Assembly: GCA_013044305.1 (NCBI GenBank)
Contig: JABEUT010000194.1
Location: 1-8,582 of the forward strand
Direction of reading: 5' to 3'
From: Bacteroidia bacterium
Lineage (GTDB): Bacteria; Bacteroidota; Bacteroidia; JABEUT01
Length of the DNA: 8,582 nucleotides
The notes below the pieces were generated by a model. The model was not told the origin of the DNA. It did not search any database and worked only from the letters and a program-made list of their open reading frames with translations. Of the stretch, positions 5,882 to 8,582 are shown piece after piece (position 1 is the stretch's first letter; every line of letters begins with the position of its first letter). The translations under genes were made by a program, and so were the position numbers.

Positions 5882-8014
5882 CTACACCTGCGCCTGCGGC
5901 CTGGGCATGAGCGCCTTGCGCGAAAGCCTGTATTTGCCTGTTTTCGGATCTACGGCAATCAGCTTCACTTTCACCAGGTCTCCTTCCTTTATAACGCCCT
6001 GCAGCGAATCGAGCCTCTTCCAGTCTATTTCCGATATATGCAGCAGGCCTTCCTTACCGGGCAGGAACTCAACAAACGCTCCGAATTCCACCACCGATTT
6101 CACCTTTCCTTCGTACACTTCGCCCACATCGGGTACTGCCGTTATGCCTTTTATCTTTGCAAGGGCCGCATCAATCGATTGTTTGTCAACCGCCGATACG
6201 TCCACCACTCCTTTGCCGTCAATTTCTTCTATTACAATGGTGGCTCCGGTATCCGCCTGTATTCCTTGTATCACCTTTCCGCCGGGTCCTATCACGGCTC
6301 CAATCATTTCTTTAGGTATGATAAGCTGTATAATGCGCGGGGCATGGGGTTTGTAATCTGTTCTCGGCTTGTCCAGCGTTTTGGCCATTTCGCCCAGAAT
6401 GTGCATTCTTCCCTTGCGGGCTTGTTCCAGGGCTTCGGCGAGCACCTCATAGCTTAGGCCGTCTATCTTTATGTCCATCTGGCAGGCGGTAATGCCTTCG
6501 CGTGTGCCTGTAACCTTAAAGTCCATATCGCCCAGATGGTCCTCATCGCCGAGTATATCGGAAAGCACTGCATATTTTTTCGTCTGCGGGTCGCTTATCA
6601 GCCCCATGGCTATACCTGCCACAGGCTTTTTTATCTGTACGCCTGCATCCATCAGGGCAAGGCATCCGGCGCAAACCGTTGCCATGGATGAGGAGCCGTT
6701 CGATTCAAGTATATCGGATACTATGCGTATGGTGTAGGGGTTGTTTTCGGTTGGCAGAACGGGTTTCAGGGCGCGCAGCGCCAGGTTGCCGTGTCCTATC
6801 TCACGTCTTCCGGTGCCGCGCATCATCTTTACCTCGCCCGTGGAAAACGGCGGGAAGTTATAGTGCAGCAGGAAGTTGTTGGAACCTTCTATTACGGCTC
6901 CGTCAATGGTTTGTGCGTCGAGCTTGCTTCCGAGCGTAACGGTGGAAAGCGATTGTGTTTCGCCTCGTGTGAATATGGCCGAGCCGTGTGCGGCGGGCAG
7001 GTAATTCACCTCGCTCCATATTGGGCGTATTTCATCCAGCTTCCTTCCGTCGAGCCTTACCCGCTTGTCGAGCACGTAGTTGCGCACCGCTTTTTTCTCC
7101 AGTTCAAAAAAGTATCGTTTTATCATTGCCTTCTTGGCATCCTTTTCTTCATCGGCAAGTTTGGCAAGGAACTCTTCCCTTACGGCTTCAAATTTTTCGC
7201 CGCGCAGGTGTTTGTTGGCAGTGCCTTCTCCGGCTATGCGGTAAAACTTGTCGTAGCACTGCTTGTGCATTTCCTGCTTCAGCGCCTCATCGTTGGTTTC
7301 GTGCGAGTAGTGGCGCTTGGCGGTTTTATTCACCATTGCCGAAAGTTCGTTCATGGCCTTGCATTGCATTTTAATGGCGTCGTGGGCTGCCTTCAGGGCC
7401 TCGGTCATTTCCGCCTCGGTGGCTTCCTTCAGTTCGCCTTCCACCATGTTTATATCGTGTACCGTGCCTGCAACCATAATATCAAGTGTTGCATTTTTCA
7501 GTTCATCGTAGCCGGGGTTTATTATCATTTTCCCGTTAATTTTTGCCACACGCACCTCCGATACCGGTCCGCCGAAAGGTATATCGGATACGGAGAGGGC
7601 TGCCGAAGCGGCAAGGCAGGCAAGCGAGTCGGCCATATTGGTTTTGTCGGCTGATATAAGATATACAAGCACCTGTGTTTCGGCGTGGTAATCGTCGGGG
7701 AACAAGGGGCGCAGCGCCCTGTCCACCAGGCGTGAAATAAGTATTTCGTATTCCGAAGGGCGTGCCTCTCTTTTAAAGAAGCCTCCGGGGAACCGTCCGG
7801 CCGAAGCGTATTTTTCCTGGTAATCTACCGACAGGGGCATAAAGTCAACGTCTTCCTTGGCTTCGCGGTTTGATACTACTGTTGCCAGCAGCATGGTGTC
7901 GCCGCAGCGAACCACCACCGAGCCGTCGGCTTGCTTTGCAAGTTTTCCTGTTTCAATGGTGATGGTTCTTCCGCCTTCTCCGGGCAGGGGTATGGATATT
8001 TGTGTGGGTTTCAT
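5882..8014 (-). CDS. pnp: Polyribonucleotide nucleotidyltransferase (PNPase)
   Basis: A 710-residue PNPase, full length for the family. It degrades RNA 3'-to-5' by phosphorolysis and can add 3' tails; it acts as a trimer in the cytoplasm. Domain order: first RNase PH domain (about 10-225, with FPGGFFKREARPSE at 75-88), linker helices (about 240-310), second RNase PH domain (about 320-540), KH (about 560-620) and S1 (about 628-700). Catalytic-core motifs are intact: LDGRKLDEIRP (321-331), TRGETQ (349-354), GTGRREIGHG (400-409), SDILESNGSSSMA (433-445) and SDILGDEDHLGDMDF (485-499), whose Asp486 and Asp492 match metal-binding residues of the E. coli enzyme. The KH loop reads IGPGGK (575-580). 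No Shine-Dalgarno precedes the ATG. It lies 121 bp after rpsO on the same strand, the classic rpsO-pnp linkage, and no TAnnTTTG box is seen in that gap. Confidence 0.97.
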   Translation of the reverse strand: MKPTQISIPLPGEGGRTITIETGKLAKQADGSVVVRCGDTMLLATVVSNREAKEDVDFMPLSVDYQEKYASAGRFPGGFFKREARPSEYEILISRLVDRALRPLFPDDYHAETQVLVYLISADKTNMADSLACLAASAALSVSDIPFGGPVSEVRVAKINGKMIINPGYDELKNATLDIMVAGTVHDINMVEGELKEATEAEMTEALKAAHDAIKMQCKAMNELSAMVNKTAKRHYSHETNDEALKQEMHKQCYDKFYRIAGEGTANKHLRGEKFEAVREEFLAKLADEEKDAKKAMIKRYFFELEKKAVRNYVLDKRVRLDGRKLDEIRPIWSEVNYLPAAHGSAIFTRGETQSLSTVTLGSKLDAQTIDGAVIEGSNNFLLHYNFPPFSTGEVKMMRGTGRREIGHGNLALRALKPVLPTENNPYTIRIVSDILESNGSSSMATVCAGCLALMDAGVQIKKPVAGIAMGLISDPQTKKYAVLSDILGDEDHLGDMDFKVTGTREGITACQMDIKIDGLSYEVLAEALEQARKGRMHILGEMAKTLDKPRTDYKPHAPRIIQLIIPKEMIGAVIGPGGKVIQGIQADTGATIVIEEIDGKGVVDVSAVDKQSIDAALAKIKGITAVPDVGEVYEGKVKSVVEFGAFVEFLPGKEGLLHISEIDWKRLDSLQGVIKEGDLVKVKLIAVDPKTGKYRLSRKALMPRPQAQV

Positions 8015-8077
8015 AAGATATGGATTAATAAATTAGTAAATGATAATGGTATCCGGTTTGCTATGCAGGTATATGCA

Positions 8078-8090
8078 CCGTGTTACACGG
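8078..8090 (-). other. Short palindrome between rpsO and pnp
   Basis: CCGTG (8078-8082) and CACGG (8086-8090) form a 5-bp stem with a 3-nt loop, within a 13-base near-perfect palindrome. It lies about 45 bp after the rpsO stop codon. No T-run follows on the minus strand, so it does not look like a full terminator. It could be a processing or regulatory hairpin on a shared rpsO-pnp transcript. Confidence 0.35.
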
Positions 8091-8135
8091 ACCCTTTGCG
8101 GTTCCATGCATACAGCGCTTCATACGCCTGCCTGC

Positions 8136-8405
8136 TTATCTGCGGATGTCGAGTTTTTTGAGGAGCGCTCTGTACTTCTCAATTTCGGTGTTCTTGAGGT
8201 ATTCGAGCAGGCTTTTTCTTTTGCCTACCATGTTCACCAGAGCGCGCTGGGTGCCCATGTCCTTTTTGTTCTCCTGCAAGTGTTTTGTAAGGTAGTTGAT
8301 GCGCTTTGTGAATAATGCAATCTGTCCTTCCGTGGAGCCGGTATTGCTTTCCGAACCCCCGTATTCCTTGAAAATTTTCTTCTTTGTTTCTGCTGTTAAA
8401 TACAT
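8136..8405 (-). CDS. rpsO: 30S ribosomal protein S15
   Basis: An 89-residue S15, the usual length. It binds the central domain of 16S rRNA early in 30S assembly and contacts 23S rRNA in a subunit bridge. Conserved residues are present: Thr22-Gly23 and Gln28 in NTGSTEGQIALFTKRI (21-36), His42 and Asp49 in HLQENKKDMGTQRAL (42-56), MVGKRKSLLEYLK (59-71), and the terminal LDIRR. The ATG at 8405-8403 has no Shine-Dalgarno. The leader of about 60 nt carries a hairpin, and a promoter box lies at 8473-8480. In several bacteria S15 represses its own synthesis by binding its mRNA leader; whether this leader does so is not known. pnp follows on the same strand. Confidence 0.98.
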   Translation of the reverse strand: MYLTAETKKKIFKEYGGSESNTGSTEGQIALFTKRINYLTKHLQENKKDMGTQRALVNMVGKRKSLLEYLKNTEIEKYRALLKKLDIRR

Positions 8406-8410
8406 TGCTG

Positions 8411-8448
8411 CTTGTTGCTTTTAGGCATATCAAAAATGCCTCTTGTTG
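8411..8448 (-). promoter_or_regulatory. rpsO leader hairpin flanked by direct repeats
   Basis: On the minus strand AGGCAT (8441-8436) pairs with ATGCCT (8428-8423) around a 7-nt T-rich loop, ending about 17 nt before the rpsO ATG. Two exact copies of CAACAAG (8448-8442 and 8417-8411) flank it. The position suits a translational control element, for example S15 autoregulation, but that function is inference. Confidence 0.5.
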
Positions 8449-8465
8449 TTTATTTTGTTTTTTTA

Positions 8466-8515
8466 TTGGCCGCAAATATAGTAAAATATCTTTTATTCTG
8501 ATTTTTACCGGCCAA
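8466..8515. repeat. 7-bp inverted repeat spanning the rpsO promoter
   Basis: TTGGCCG (8466-8472) and its exact reverse complement CGGCCAA (8509-8515) are separated by 36 bp. The left arm directly abuts the -7 box and covers the expected transcription start; the right arm lies upstream of the -33 zone. The arm centres are 43 bp apart, close to four helical turns. It could be a paired operator, or chance in AT-rich DNA where these are the main GC islands. Confidence 0.45.
8473..8480 (-). promoter_or_regulatory. -7 promoter box for rpsO
   Basis: The minus strand reads TATATTTG followed by CGG, matching TAnnTTTG. It lies 67 bp upstream of the rpsO ATG and predicts a leader of about 60 nt. No TTG is visible 17-23 bp upstream, so the -33 contact is weak. 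The AT-rich stretch from 8481 to the window end shows no gene. Confidence 0.55.
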
Positions 8516-8582
8516 AAAAATCAATAAAATAACGATTTCGTCTGTATAATTGCTATGAAAATACTTAAGATATAAAATACAC

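Noticed and set aside
6791..7654. 287-codon plus-strand open frame inside pnp
   Set aside because: The opposite strand encodes an unambiguous PNPase; the translation here is low-complexity and aromatic-rich, as expected of a shadow frame.
8554..8574. ATG AAA ATA start-like sequence on the plus strand at the right end
   Set aside because: A stop codon follows after six codons, so no gene begins here within the window.

Overview
The window looks like ordinary core chromosome from a member of the Bacteroidota, probably a free-living Sphingobacteriia- or Chitinophagia-like lineage (the lineage is an inference). Four intergenic gaps carry a match to the Bacteroidota -7 promoter box TAnnTTTG. Most start codons lack a Shine-Dalgarno sequence. 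NusB has the long form of about 310 residues seen in this phylum. The left edge holds the N-terminus of a secreted repeat protein of a type common in Bacteroidota.

Layout, left to right. (1) 1-289, minus: partial secreted beta-propeller-like repeat protein cut by the window edge, with a very good promoter at 335-366. (2) 368-400: strong stem-loop terminator. (3) 424-1179, minus: Bax inhibitor-1/YccA family membrane protein with its own promoter. (4) 1324-3627, minus: two-gene unit, a YheI/BmrC-like ABC exporter half followed 15 bp later by a YfcE/MJ0936-type metallophosphoesterase starting at GTG. (5) 3628-3809: divergent intergenic region whose two predicted promoters point towards each other. 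(6) 3810-4751, plus: nusB, the only rightward gene. (7) 4765-5841, minus: mltG, convergent with nusB and separated from it by 13 bp. (8) 5882-8014, minus: pnp. (9) 8136-8405, minus: rpsO, with a leader hairpin and a promoter near 8473-8480. The last ~100 bases (8481-8582) are AT-rich and show no gene.

The genes are mostly housekeeping: ribosomal protein S15, PNPase for RNA turnover, MltG for limiting glycan strand length, and NusB for rRNA antitermination. rpsO-pnp is a linkage known from many bacteria, and mltG lies directly downstream on the same strand with no visible promoter, so rpsO-pnp-mltG may be co-transcribed. The ABC exporter and phosphoesterase probably form a second operon.

I found no mobile element, CRISPR array, tRNA or rRNA, and no convincing undescribed multi-gene system. 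The points worth a second look are small: overlapping face-to-face promoters, the structured rpsO leader and a symmetric repeat around its promoter, an exporter half with an Asp at the catalytic-base position and no partner beside it, the large NusB insertion, and the partial surface protein at the left edge. There is no gene-free stretch longer than 300 bases.
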